Below, piece by piece: positions 34,938 through 44,079 of a stretch of 64,000 nucleotides of DNA. Under the pieces are notes generated by a model, which was given only the letters and a program-made list of their open reading frames with translations, did no database searches and had not been told where the DNA came from. The stretch's first letter is position 1; every line of letters begins with the position of its first letter. The DNA lies in contig CAVYYU010000008.1 in assembly GCA_963772805.1 (NCBI GenBank), positions 620,001 through 684,000 on the forward strand, read 5' to 3'. The DNA is from Legionella_A sp963772805 (GTDB taxonomy: Bacteria > Pseudomonadota > Gammaproteobacteria > Legionellales > Legionellaceae). A program made the translations under genes and the position numbers.

Positions 34938-35480
34938 ATGACACAATTAATTATCTTTAATAAACCCTGTGGTGTTGTGACTCAGTTTACCGGCGACCGC
35001 ACCGAGCAAACACTGGCTGCATATATTAAAATTCCTGGGTTTTACTCTGCTGGTCGTTTGGACAAGAACAGTGAAGGATTGTTATTATTAACTGATGATG
35101 GAGCATTACAACATCGGTTAACCGATCCTAAATTCAACAAAAAAAAACATTATTGGGTGCAGGTTGAAGGCATTCCTTCTGAAGCTGATTTACAGCCCCT
35201 TAGACAAGGCTTGAAGTTAAAGGAGATATCGTTTCTACCTGCTGAGGTTCATCTCATCGCTGAGCCAATACTCTGGCCACGTAATCCTCCTATTAGAGTA
35301 AGACAAAGCATCCCAACAAGCTGGTTAGAAATCATTTTAAGAGAAGGTAAAAATCACCAAGTTAGAAAAATGACTGCAGCGATTGGTTATCCTACCTTAC
35401 GACTAGTAAGACATAAAATAGCCGAATGGCAAATAGGAGAGTTACAACCTGGTGAATATAAGTTGACTACCCTGTTTTAA
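34938..35480 (+). CDS. rluE: 23S rRNA pseudouridine synthase RluE-like
   Basis: Isomerises a uridine of 23S rRNA (position 2457 for E. coli RluE). RsuA/RluE-type domain without an S4 domain: LIIFNKPCGVVTQF, the catalytic Asp motif YSAGRLDKNSEGLLLLTDDG, LTDPKFNKKKHYWV and EGKNHQVRKMTAAIG. 180 residues from ATG 34938; a TTG two codons earlier is possible. Single gene. Confidence 0.92.
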   Translation: MTQLIIFNKPCGVVTQFTGDRTEQTLAAYIKIPGFYSAGRLDKNSEGLLLLTDDGALQHRLTDPKFNKKKHYWVQVEGIPSEADLQPLRQGLKLKEISFLPAEVHLIAEPILWPRNPPIRVRQSIPTSWLEIILREGKNHQVRKMTAAIGYPTLRLVRHKIAEWQIGELQPGEYKLTTLF

Positions 35481-35610
35481 CTAAAAAAAAGCAAATGATC
35501 AATTTCTTTTCTGAGCATTAACCTTTGGTTTTTTTTTGACCAATTATGTTGCGATTACCCTACTTCTGGTCTATAAAATATAATATTCAAACTCTAAAAA
35601 AGTCAATATT

Positions 35611-36870
35611 ATGAATAAAACTGTTGCGGTCGTTGGTGCTGGTTATGTTGGTATGCAGGTCGCTGTAATATTCGCCAAATCAGGCTTTGAGGTCATCGCT
35701 TATGATATTGACAAGTGCCGAATTGACGAGCTGAATCATGGTATCGACAAATATCTTGAATTGAATCAATGTGTTGGGCTCAACATTACATTTACCTACG
35801 AAATAGACTTATTAGCAATAGCCAAGAATTATATTGTAGCTCTCCCGACACCCGTTAACCCTCATCTCGTCCCTGACTTAAGTGCACTGGAACAGGCAGC
35901 GACGACTCTCGGGCGCATTATAAAAAAAGATGATGTTATTGTTTTTGAATCAACGGTTTTTCCTGGTGCGACCGAGGAGTTGATGATTCCAATACTAGCG
36001 CGTGAAAGTGGTCTTAAAAGTGGCTGTGAATTTTATGTGGGCTATTCACCAGAAAGGGTTATCCCTGGCAATGTCGAGCATGGTTTGGCTAAGGATGCCA
36101 AAATTATCTCTGCGGAGAATGAGCCGGCTTTAAAAAGGGTGAGGGAGTTATACGAGCAGGGAGGATTTACCAATCTTTATCCTGTGCCCACGATGAAAAT
36201 CGCCGAGGCAAGCAAGCTACTAGAAAATATTCAACGCGATGTTAACATCGCATTGATGAATGAATACGCTTCTGTTATGAGTGCAATGGGTATTCCAATA
36301 CATGATGTGTTGACGGCGGCGAAGACAAAATGGAATTTTTTACCATTTAAACCAGGCTTGGTTGGTGGTCACTGTATCCCCGTAGATCCTTACTATTTAA
36401 TTTATCAAGCCAATAAATATGGAGTAAGTACCAATTTAATCAGTTCTTCTCGCCAAGTGAATGAGCAATTTATCCATTTTATTGCAGATACACTGATTAA
36501 ACTGCTAACTAACCAAGGAATTCCTATTAGTCGCGCTAAGGTGGTTTTGGCCGGGATCAGTTTTAAGCCCAATGTATCGGATACCCGCCATAGCCTATCT
36601 ATCGAATTATGCAAGTTACTGGAAACGTATGATATTGAGGTGGTTGCACTTGACCCAATCGCTAATCGCCATGATTTAAATTTAAATTGGGTTGAGTGGG
36701 AGGATATGCCTGTTTGTGATGCAATGATACTGATTCAAGAGCATGATTTTTTTATCAAACAAGGCCTGGGAAATTTAACCAAAAAGCTGGTTAAAAACGC
36801 CGTCTTCATGGATATCCCTGGGGTGTTTGCTAACCACAATGATGACAGTTTCGTTTACTGGGGGCTCTGA
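35611..36870 (+). CDS. Nucleotide-sugar 6-dehydrogenase (UDP-GlcNAc/UDP-Glc type, TviB/WbpA-like)
   Basis: Oxidises a UDP-hexose or UDP-HexNAc to the uronic acid, supplying an acidic sugar for surface polysaccharide. N-terminal Rossmann motif VAVVGAGYVGMQVA, middle FESTVFPGATEE and YSPERVIPG, the dimerisation helix and the catalytic Cys in GGHCIPVDPYYL (C255). C-terminal domain with GISFKPNVSDTRHS. 419 residues. The TviB/WbpA branch is suggested by the YSPERVIPGN and KFKPG-type stretches, but substrate cannot be fixed from sequence. Likely part of the polysaccharide cluster that continues to 45.3 kb. Confidence 0.88.
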   Translation: MNKTVAVVGAGYVGMQVAVIFAKSGFEVIAYDIDKCRIDELNHGIDKYLELNQCVGLNITFTYEIDLLAIAKNYIVALPTPVNPHLVPDLSALEQAATTLGRIIKKDDVIVFESTVFPGATEELMIPILARESGLKSGCEFYVGYSPERVIPGNVEHGLAKDAKIISAENEPALKRVRELYEQGGFTNLYPVPTMKIAEASKLLENIQRDVNIALMNEYASVMSAMGIPIHDVLTAAKTKWNFLPFKPGLVGGHCIPVDPYYLIYQANKYGVSTNLISSSRQVNEQFIHFIADTLIKLLTNQGIPISRAKVVLAGISFKPNVSDTRHSLSIELCKLLETYDIEVVALDPIANRHDLNLNWVEWEDMPVCDAMILIQEHDFFIKQGLGNLTKKLVKNAVFMDIPGVFANHNDDSFVYWGL

Positions 36871-37115
36871 TGCTGGTTCTGCTCACAAGGGGATGCCGAT
36901 TACGAAGTATAAAAGTCTGCCCCGGCCTCAAGAAACACCTCTGATGAAATTCAGGATATGATCGCCAAGCGGTTAGGGTCATATTGCAACGAATGATCTA
37001 ATGCAGCAGTTGGGGTCCAGCACCCAGGCAAAGGTTTTAGATAAATTCGAACCCGCCTCTTTTGGATGGGGAGCACCGTTATTACGATCCCACGCTGTGT
37101 TGTGTAATTATAAAG
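36871..37115. other. Intergenic region with possible coding remnants
   Basis: 245 bp between convergent genes. Short open stretches occur on the plus strand (for example 36920-36995 and 37000-37150) but shift frame and contain stops; they may be debris of a lost gene. Nothing assignable. Confidence 0.3.
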
Positions 37116-37499
37116 TTATGGCATCCGATTTGCGTCTAAGTGTTTTCTAATCAGCAGGGGCAATGCAATGGTGTCAATTGGCTTTGCTACATAATCATTA
37201 CATCCTGCCTTTAAAGCGGCATCCTTTTCAAATTTCATAGCATAAGCAGTAACCGCTATGATAATTATATCCTTATATTTGTCATCGCTTTTTAATTTCT
37301 CAGTTAATTGCATGCCATTCATTTCAGGGAGTTGGATATCCATGACAATCAGTCGAGGCTTATCCTTAGCAAGGACAATCAGGGCCTCTTCAGCTGAAGA
37401 GGCGACTTTGACTTCAAAACCGCTGAAAGCCAGCAAGTCACGCATTAAATTTTGATGACTCACGTTGTCTTCAACAATTAAAATCAACTCATTTGACAT
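37116..37499 (-). CDS. Single-domain response regulator (DivK/CheY type)
   Basis: 127 residues made only of a receiver domain: acidic pocket LILIVEDN, phospho-acceptor Asp in LIVMDIQLPEMNG, the conserved Thr/Ala in IIAVTAYAM and Lys in YVAKPID. No output domain, so it must act by protein contact. It lies 37 bp after the KaiB-PAS histidine kinase and is almost certainly its partner. The nearest operon member with enzymatic output is the membrane glycosyltransferase at 39221-40639. Confidence 0.9.
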   Translation of the reverse strand: MSNELILIVEDNVSHQNLMRDLLAFSGFEVKVASSAEEALIVLAKDKPRLIVMDIQLPEMNGMQLTEKLKSDDKYKDIIIIAVTAYAMKFEKDAALKAGCNDYVAKPIDTIALPLLIRKHLDANRMP

Positions 37500-37536
37500 A
37501 ACTATCTCCTTTAATAATAATTAAAAAATTAAGTCA

Positions 37537-39114
37537 TTAGGTTAATATAGCATATCTGCTGTTTGCTATTGGCTTAAATGGTAAAACGAAGTAAAAGGTA
37601 CTACCTTTTCCATGTATACTATTTACACCTATTTTTCCGCCTTGCGCCTCAATAATTAGCTTTGATAATGACAAACCTATACCTGTACCTTTAATCTCCG
37701 TTCCTACTTCAGGGGTCAGTTTTTGGAATGGCACAAAGAGTCGCTTTAGATCGGCGTCTTTTATACCAATGCCAGTATCCGCCACTTCCAAACGGAAAGT
37801 TTCCTTTGTTTCTGGCTTAACTGTAATTTGGACTTTCCCACCTTCGCGTGTAAATTTAATCGCATTTGATAAAAAATTATAAATTACTTCTTTGAGTTTA
37901 AGCGGGTCTATTACGATTCCCCTTAATTTAGGGTCAATGTAAGTTTTAAGTTCAATATTTCTTTTTTTGAAAGCAGGTTGGATGCCTGCAGAAACTTCTG
38001 AAATTAGCTTATGGATATCAACAGACACGGGAATGAATTCAATTTGATTCGCTTCAATCTTGCTTAGATTTAGTAATTGATTGATCAGTTCTAATAAATA
38101 CCGACTATTTATTAAAACCTCATCTAAATATTGTTTCTGTTTCGATGATACCTCACCCGCCATATTATTAAATATCATCTCCGTGTACCCAATAATCGAA
38201 TTGAGAGGTGTTCGAAGCTCATGAGACATGCTAGCAAGAAAATCGCTTTTTGCCTTATCAGACTTTTGAGTAAGATTAACACTAATTCTCAAGGAGTTAT
38301 TCATTCGGTCATAATCGTTAATAAGGTTGTTTAATTCAATTTCTTTTTTCTTTGTAAATTGAGATAAATCATTCACTACGACACAGATGACGGGTACACC
38401 GCCAATACTCGATTTGTTAGCACATATATAAACGGGCATTTTTTTCCCATTTACTATCAATACAAGTTCACGTCTACAATTAGTAAGCGTAGCGTCATTA
38501 ATATAATCGGCTATCATTTTTTTATGTGATTTCTCGATGTATTTATATATTGATGACCCAACAGCATTATCAATATATTCATTAATTAATGTTGCAAAAC
38601 TTTGGTTACAATAGAAAATTGTTCCATCGTCCATTAATGAGATGGCTCCTTCATACATGGTTTCAACAATAGTTTTGTAAGGGCCATGGTTATGCGTCAG
38701 GAAAGGTTTCTGATTGATATCCGATTTCTCGATAATGAAAGGGATGACTTTACCAGCTTCAAGAGCTCCCTTAATTTCCTCTTGCTCTTTCAGAGCCTCT
38801 GGCATTTTTAGGCCACCATCATCTTTGTCGCCCACTCCAATCCCAAGTTTGTTTTTTATTTTTTCAAAATTTGAAAAATCGCCAATAAAACGTTTAATTG
38901 GTTCTGGCTTTGTTTGAATGATAGTCGGTACTACAATAATTCGTCTCTCTTGCGCTTTCTCTGGTTGGCGCAATAAATCTGTAATGATTATTAAATAGTT
39001 GTCATGAAGGTACTCACGGCAGAATTTCTGCAAGTTTGCCAGCGCCACAATGCCGCTGACCTCTTGATTGGATATATATAACTCAAAGATAAATTCTATT
39101 TTATTAGTTGCCAT
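37537..39114 (-). CDS. SasA-like histidine kinase: KaiB domain, PAS, HisKA, HATPase
   Basis: 525 residues from ATG 39114 (a GTG at 39156 would add 14). Residues about 5-91 match the KaiB/SasA N-terminal thioredoxin-like fold: FIFELYISNQEVSG at the first strand, ITDLLRQPEKAQERRIIVVPT with the cis-Pro-type VVPT, then KRFIGDF. Next a linker, a PAS domain (about 146-250), HisKA with phospho-acceptor H298 in SHELRTPLNSIIGY, and a HATPase_c domain (FLSNAIKFT, DTGIGI, GTGIGLSLS). Cyanobacterial SasA has KaiB-like plus kinase but no PAS. No membrane segment, so it senses in the cytoplasm. Operon with a HEAT protein, GT2 synthase and a receiver. Confidence 0.85.
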   Translation of the reverse strand: MATNKIEFIFELYISNQEVSGIVALANLQKFCREYLHDNYLIIITDLLRQPEKAQERRIIVVPTIIQTKPEPIKRFIGDFSNFEKIKNKLGIGVGDKDDGGLKMPEALKEQEEIKGALEAGKVIPFIIEKSDINQKPFLTHNHGPYKTIVETMYEGAISLMDDGTIFYCNQSFATLINEYIDNAVGSSIYKYIEKSHKKMIADYINDATLTNCRRELVLIVNGKKMPVYICANKSSIGGVPVICVVVNDLSQFTKKKEIELNNLINDYDRMNNSLRISVNLTQKSDKAKSDFLASMSHELRTPLNSIIGYTEMIFNNMAGEVSSKQKQYLDEVLINSRYLLELINQLLNLSKIEANQIEFIPVSVDIHKLISEVSAGIQPAFKKRNIELKTYIDPKLRGIVIDPLKLKEVIYNFLSNAIKFTREGGKVQITVKPETKETFRLEVADTGIGIKDADLKRLFVPFQKLTPEVGTEIKGTGIGLSLSKLIIEAQGGKIGVNSIHGKGSTFYFVLPFKPIANSRYAILT

Positions 39115-39220
39115 ATGGTTATACCCACTTGCAAGCTCGAAAATTACCAAATTCACCTGGCGTTCACTTTGTAACTATAGCGCCTAGATTATTCTGTTTG
39201 CGCGCTTTCTGTTTCATTAA

Positions 39221-40639
39221 TTACTTAATGTTGTCATTTTTTATTTTATTTTTTTTCCAACTAAATGTATTTTTAAAAAAATACGAAAATGTAGCGCTAG
39301 CCCGACAGAGTACATTAAATTGTCTGAAGCCAAAAATTTCAATCATGCTGAAAAGTAAAATCAAAACGATATTTTTAAGCTTTTTATATCGGTTAAAAGT
39401 AGTCACATCCAGTGCGAAAGTAGCCATAGTAAGAAGTATTGAAAATCCCCAACACAACGTTATGAATAATATAACCATGGGTACATTTAAGATTCCAAAA
39501 TACCAAGATATAGGTACCAATATATACGCTAAAAACTCCACGACTGCAGAAAGTGTTTCTCCAAAAAGGAAGAATGGATATGAGAAAATTCCTGTAATGC
39601 CATATTTTCGATTGAATAGCATTTTTTTATGTGGCATTAAGCTTTGTAACGTACTATATTGCCAATTATATCGTTGCGTCCAATAGTCCCTTAGCGTTCC
39701 TGGTACATCTGTCCACACGGCTGCAGCGGGTGTGTAGCCAACACGATAAACCGAACCTTTTTCTCGGAAATTTGCATGAAGATGCGTTATAATTTCAAAA
39801 TCCTGGGCTAAATTTCCAACCTCGTACCCACCCACATTGAGAACAAATTGCTTGTTAAAAAGCGTGAATGCTCCTGCGTAGCATAAAGCGCCTCCAAAAT
39901 GATTCCAGCCTACTTTACTAAAATAAAATGATCTTAAATATTCGCATGTTTGGAACGCATAGATTGGATTTAATGAAATTCTAACCTGATCGAGTTCTCC
40001 ATCTTTTACTTTGCTGCCGTTTAGAACCAATACCGCCCCCCCTGTAGCAATCATATTAGGCCGAGACATCATATAATATAAAATCTCGCTTATTGCATCA
40101 GGCTCAATAATAGTATCGGCATCAATAGTCAAGTATAAAGAAGTTTGACAAGCACTAACGCCAATATTTAATGTGTCACTTCTATCAGTACGCGCTGTGT
40201 TAATTAAAGTTAGGTTCTTGTATGTGTCAGAAATATAACATCCTGTAATGTCTGCAATCGTGTCGAGGGTATTTCCAGTGAAGGGCGTAACCTGGAGATG
40301 TAGATCATATCTATCAATTAATTTCTCAGCCATCTTGTCAGTGGAGCCTGAGTTAACAATGATGATTTTTATATTTGGGTAATCACTTTTACGGATACTT
40401 TCTATGGTGTCAAAAACAGACTCCTCTTCATTGTATGCCGGAATAATAGCGGTCACCGCTGGCAGTAATTGCGAGGCCATTAAACTACTGATTTCCCCCA
40501 TCTTAACTTCATTAAATCTTCGATATATTTCAGATATTGAAGACAGTAGCAGTGAAATATATCCGGCAGTTAATAATATGAAATATATTAAAATAGCCCA
40601 GCTAATAATAATAATTGTTTGCGTAATCATATTCGTCAC
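39221..40639 (-). CDS. Membrane glycosyltransferase family 2 (processive polysaccharide synthase type)
   Basis: 472 residues: N-terminal membrane segment(s) (about 5-33), a cytosolic GT-A domain with AIIPAYNEEESV, the DAD motif (173-175, TIDADT), the acceptor-site NLAQDFEI (ED-like) and QRYNWQ (QxxRW-like), then four C-terminal membrane segments (about 345-460). This is the layout of PgaC/IcaA/NodC/cellulose synthase-like enzymes that polymerise and extrude a glycan. It starts 17 bp after the HEAT gene, indicating a shared transcript. Sugar specificity cannot be read. Confidence 0.88.
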   Translation of the reverse strand: MTNMITQTIIIISWAILIYFILLTAGYISLLLSSISEIYRRFNEVKMGEISSLMASQLLPAVTAIIPAYNEEESVFDTIESIRKSDYPNIKIIIVNSGSTDKMAEKLIDRYDLHLQVTPFTGNTLDTIADITGCYISDTYKNLTLINTARTDRSDTLNIGVSACQTSLYLTIDADTIIEPDAISEILYYMMSRPNMIATGGAVLVLNGSKVKDGELDQVRISLNPIYAFQTCEYLRSFYFSKVGWNHFGGALCYAGAFTLFNKQFVLNVGGYEVGNLAQDFEIITHLHANFREKGSVYRVGYTPAAAVWTDVPGTLRDYWTQRYNWQYSTLQSLMPHKKMLFNRKYGITGIFSYPFFLFGETLSAVVEFLAYILVPISWYFGILNVPMVILFITLCWGFSILLTMATFALDVTTFNRYKKLKNIVLILLFSMIEIFGFRQFNVLCRASATFSYFFKNTFSWKKNKIKNDNIK

Positions 40640-40656
40640 CTTTTAAAGGTCATAAA

Positions 40657-41568
40657 TTATATTAACAAAAACTGATTTTCGAGATCTAAAGCGATTGGCT
40701 TATAAGCTATATTTTGTGACTCAAGGGCTTGCACTCCCTGCTCCCCTAGTTCATACAATACTTGTTTTGCGACCAGGATAACTGTCTGATTTGAATCTTT
40801 TAAGCAGCGAGAAATATCAGGAATAGCTTGATTTACTTTCATGTTTCTTAAGCAGATAAGAGCAACTACTCTTACGTTCCAATCCGTATCCTTTAATGAA
40901 TTGGTTATTATAGGAATAGCTATTCCACGATTGGCATGACAGAGATAGGTTAAAGTAGCCAATTTCAGCTGTAAATTGTTCGAGATTAGGTCGCCCTGAT
41001 AATCCCAGCTGATGCCTAGGGCTGGATAATTTAACAAAAGTTTATAACAAACATAGCGAATATTTGGTTCGCTTGAGTTTATTAAACAATTTTCAATATG
41101 AATACGAGATGTACCTGAGGCGTTATAAAACTCTCTGAGGTAGATATATTGTGATAAGAAAGGTTCTTCAGCTATCTTGGTTATAATGCTATTAATGCAT
41201 TTTTCAGAACCATATAAGACAGCTGGAATAATTGAATTGTATCGAACAAGCGGAACCTTATCCTCGGCCAGCTTGAGAATATAGGGCTCATCGCCAGCTT
41301 CGAAGTAAAGTGAGAACGTTCTGGCTGCGCAAAGTCTACGTGTCCAATCCTTACTCGTTACCTCTGTTCTTGCTAAGGGCAGAAGAACGGATTCAAAAAA
41401 TTCTATTCTGATCTCTTCCCAATGCGGGTCAACCTGGCGTTCAAATTCATTTACTATTGGCATTAAAATATTAAATCTGCGCCAATTTCGTTTAAAACTA
41501 TCAAAGTAGGGGGCTGGTTGTTTTAAAAAAGCGATTACTTCATCACTAATCTTTTTTTTTTTTATCAT
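40657..41568 (-). CDS. HEAT-repeat protein
   Basis: 303 residues from ATG 41568, alpha-helical with HEAT/PBS-lyase-type repeats, clearest at the C-terminus (DTDWNVRVVALICLRNMKVN and the next unit DSNQTVILVAKQVLYELGE). Likely a scaffold for the glycosyltransferase that follows by 17 bp. The ATG at 41568 has no ribosome site and lies within the coding region of a small membrane ORF (41546-41674) that has one; losing one base of an A12 tract fuses them, so the native protein probably has an N-terminal membrane anchor. Confidence 0.8.
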   Translation of the reverse strand: MIKKKKISDEVIAFLKQPAPYFDSFKRNWRRFNILMPIVNEFERQVDPHWEEIRIEFFESVLLPLARTEVTSKDWTRRLCAARTFSLYFEAGDEPYILKLAEDKVPLVRYNSIIPAVLYGSEKCINSIITKIAEEPFLSQYIYLREFYNASGTSRIHIENCLINSSEPNIRYVCYKLLLNYPALGISWDYQGDLISNNLQLKLATLTYLCHANRGIAIPIITNSLKDTDWNVRVVALICLRNMKVNQAIPDISRCLKDSNQTVILVAKQVLYELGEQGVQALESQNIAYKPIALDLENQFLLI

Positions 41569-41674
41569 AACCAAAGAAAAATAATTTCAAAAACAATGTA
41601 ATTATAATAGTAAGCAGTATCAAGCCAAATTCAATACTAACAATATACTTAGCAATGCCGTAGATTGTATTCAT
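41546..41674 (-). CDS. Small transmembrane ORF, probable N-terminus of the HEAT protein
   Basis: 42 codons from ATG 41674, preceded by ribosome site AAGGAT at good spacing. One long hydrophobic helix (FGLILLTIIITLFLKLFFF) then GYDKKKK. It stops just beyond a run of 12 A (12 T on the plus strand, 41552-41563). Removing one A puts it in frame with the HEAT gene (...DKKKKISDEVIAFLK). Transcript slippage, phase variation or a homopolymer sequencing error could all explain this. Confidence 0.7.
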   Translation of the reverse strand: MNTIYGIAKYIVSIEFGLILLTIIITLFLKLFFFGYDKKKKD

Positions 41675-41954
41675 TTAATTATCCTTAACGTACCGCCAGT
41701 TCCTTATAATTTATCCAAGATATCTTAGTAATACCGCGGAAACGCTTGAAAAAAATCAAGTCGTCTTTAAATCTGCGGTTCATATTATAAAGCTAGCATA
41801 ATTTTAGAAAATATCAAATCCTATCCTGTTCTCAAATTGTCAGTTGTGTCATCAATATTTGCAATTTAATGAAGTGTTTCTATAATTTATTTATAAAATA
41901 ATGTGTTGATACGCATAAACGTTTAAATACGGTAATTAAATTATGGAGGTTGTC

Positions 41955-42929
41955 ATGCGGATTTTAATAACGGGCGGATGTGGGTTTATTGGCTCCCATC
42001 TTGTTGAATATCATCTGGCTAAAGGCGATAAAGTGCATGTCGTGGATAATTTAAGTACGGGCTCCCTCCAGAATATAGCCGCATTTGAAAACGATTCATC
42101 ATTGCAATTCGATCATGCCGATCTTTTATCATGGAAAGGCTTAGGTTCGGCCATCAAATCGTCAGATAGGATTTATCATTTTGCGGGTTTGGTTGGTATC
42201 TTTAAAGTTATTTCTGATCCTGTAAGCGTTATTTCTAGTAATATTCTGGCTTATAGTCACTTAGTTCAGGCAATTGCTGATACCAACGTGAGACCGATGG
42301 TAATTGTTGCATCTTCCTCTTCTGCATATGGCGATAGCACTAAAAACCCACTGAGTGAAGATGACAATCTTATTGTCAAACCGCCTACCCATCCATTAGC
42401 GACTTACGCCATTACCAAAATCGTTGATGAAGCGATCGGGCTCGCTTATTACCGAACGGCAAAGATTCCAGTAATATTAATTCGTTTGTTTAATGTCGTA
42501 GGACAAAGACAAACCGGCCGCTATGGTATGGTTGTGCCACGATTTGTTCAGCAAGCGTGTAATAAAGAACCCTTCACAATATTCGGGGACGGTACGCAAA
42601 CTCGATCATTTTGTGACGTTCGCGATGTTGTAACCGCACTCGATTTATTAGCGGAAAATCCTGCGTCGATTGGAGAAATTATCAACGTTGGAAACGACCG
42701 TGAAATTTCAATTAATGAATTAGCTGGGTTGGTCTGTAAATGCACAGGAAGTCTTAACCCATCGCAATATATACCCTATAATGAAGCTTATGGCGTTGAA
42801 TTTACTGATATCAGCCAACGTCGACCTGATTTATCTAAATTATCCAAACTCATTACGTTTAAGCACAAATGGACATTGGCAGAGACTATTACTGATTTAG
42901 TTTCCCATTACAAAAAAACACCGGTTTAA
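41955..42929 (+). CDS. NAD-dependent sugar epimerase/dehydratase
   Basis: An extended short-chain dehydrogenase of 324 residues acting on a nucleotide sugar (UDP-glucose 4-epimerase or uronate decarboxylase branch). Rossmann motif ITGGCGFIGSH, catalytic Ser in ASSSSAYGDS and YxxxK in TYAITK. The ribosome site GGAGG at 41945-41949 selects ATG 41955 over ATG 41943. Divergent from the HEAT operon and 39 bp before a glycosyltransferase gene. Confidence 0.85.
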   Translation: MRILITGGCGFIGSHLVEYHLAKGDKVHVVDNLSTGSLQNIAAFENDSSLQFDHADLLSWKGLGSAIKSSDRIYHFAGLVGIFKVISDPVSVISSNILAYSHLVQAIADTNVRPMVIVASSSSAYGDSTKNPLSEDDNLIVKPPTHPLATYAITKIVDEAIGLAYYRTAKIPVILIRLFNVVGQRQTGRYGMVVPRFVQQACNKEPFTIFGDGTQTRSFCDVRDVVTALDLLAENPASIGEIINVGNDREISINELAGLVCKCTGSLNPSQYIPYNEAYGVEFTDISQRRPDLSKLSKLITFKHKWTLAETITDLVSHYKKTPV

Positions 42930-42968
42930 TAAGAATATACCGTTATGGATTGAATTCATGGAGCACTT

Positions 42969-43946
42969 ATGAAATCTAATACACCAATCATTAGCATCAT
43001 CATCCCCGTATTTAATACTGAAGATTACTTGGCGCGGTGTTTTGATTCAATTATTAATCAGAGCTTGAAAGATATTGAAATTATTATCGTGAATGATTTA
43101 TCCACTGATAACTCAGAAAAAATTATATTAGATTATGTTAAGCAATACGATTTTATCAAATATTTCAAAATGAAATCAAAAGGTTCAGCGGGTGGCACAA
43201 GAAATCTTGGCATTGAAAACGCCATTGGTAAATACCTTGGTTTTGTCGATAGTGACGACTGGGTTGATACGATGATGTTTGAGAAGCTGGTTGCTGCTGC
43301 TGAAAAATCACATGCTGAAATTGCCATGTGTGGCGTGTTATCTGAATATGGCGGAGCACATGAGACTGAGAAAAGACATGAATACACAGCTGAAAATATC
43401 ATGGAAGGTAAAGCAGCATTTGGTTTGCTAACGCGTTTCTATAACCAAGATATCGTCATTAGCCCTGTAGTATGCAACAAGATATACAGCACAAAGTTTA
43501 TAAAAGGCAATCAATATTCTTTTCTTATTAATAATTTGAATGATGATGATATATTTAATTTTATTTGTTTTCTTCAAGTGAACACAGTTGCTATTGTGCC
43601 AAACACATACTATCACTATTACCAAAGACAAAACTCAATTATGCATCATTTTTCGATTAAGCATATGGATGATTTGGTGGGTGCTTATACTATGCTTCAT
43701 GATTATCTTCATGAAAATAATCAATTTGAATTGGTGAGAAATAGCTATTACTCCTATTTAGATTTAAATATGTCGGCTATGTTCAGGATATTAATTAGCT
43801 CAGAGCCTGATCCAGTTAAGCAAAATGAATATATTGATTATTTTTTAACGAAGGTTTTAGGTACTTTGATAACTAAGGATTATATTCATTATGTTGGTAT
43901 TAAAAGAATACATACTTTTTTGACATCATCTTTTAAAAGGCCATAA
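42969..43946 (+). CDS. Glycosyltransferase family 2, soluble
   Basis: 325 residues with GT-A domain: ISIIIPVFNTEDYLARCFDS, LSTDNS, GTRNLGIENAIGKYLGF and the DxD-type VDSDDW. No membrane segments; the type that adds single branching or priming sugars for O-antigen, capsule or exopolysaccharide. Downstream of the epimerase gene in a probable two-gene operon. Acceptor and donor cannot be read. Confidence 0.88.
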   Translation: MKSNTPIISIIIPVFNTEDYLARCFDSIINQSLKDIEIIIVNDLSTDNSEKIILDYVKQYDFIKYFKMKSKGSAGGTRNLGIENAIGKYLGFVDSDDWVDTMMFEKLVAAAEKSHAEIAMCGVLSEYGGAHETEKRHEYTAENIMEGKAAFGLLTRFYNQDIVISPVVCNKIYSTKFIKGNQYSFLINNLNDDDIFNFICFLQVNTVAIVPNTYYHYYQRQNSIMHHFSIKHMDDLVGAYTMLHDYLHENNQFELVRNSYYSYLDLNMSAMFRILISSEPDPVKQNEYIDYFLTKVLGTLITKDYIHYVGIKRIHTFLTSSFKRP

Positions 43947-44079
43947 GGTTCTGTAAATCAAGGCGTATCGGCTCAAAATAGTAAAGTGTCGATACGCCCT
44001 AGTATTTTAACTTATCTTGGTTGTATTTTCTGAAGATAAGTATATTAGGTTATAACTCTCTCATCATGATTAAACTGCA

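Noticed and set aside
39108..39686. 192-codon plus-strand frame over the end of the membrane glycosyltransferase gene
   Set aside because: Antisense to a well-supported GT2 gene, no homologous features, AT-driven open frame.
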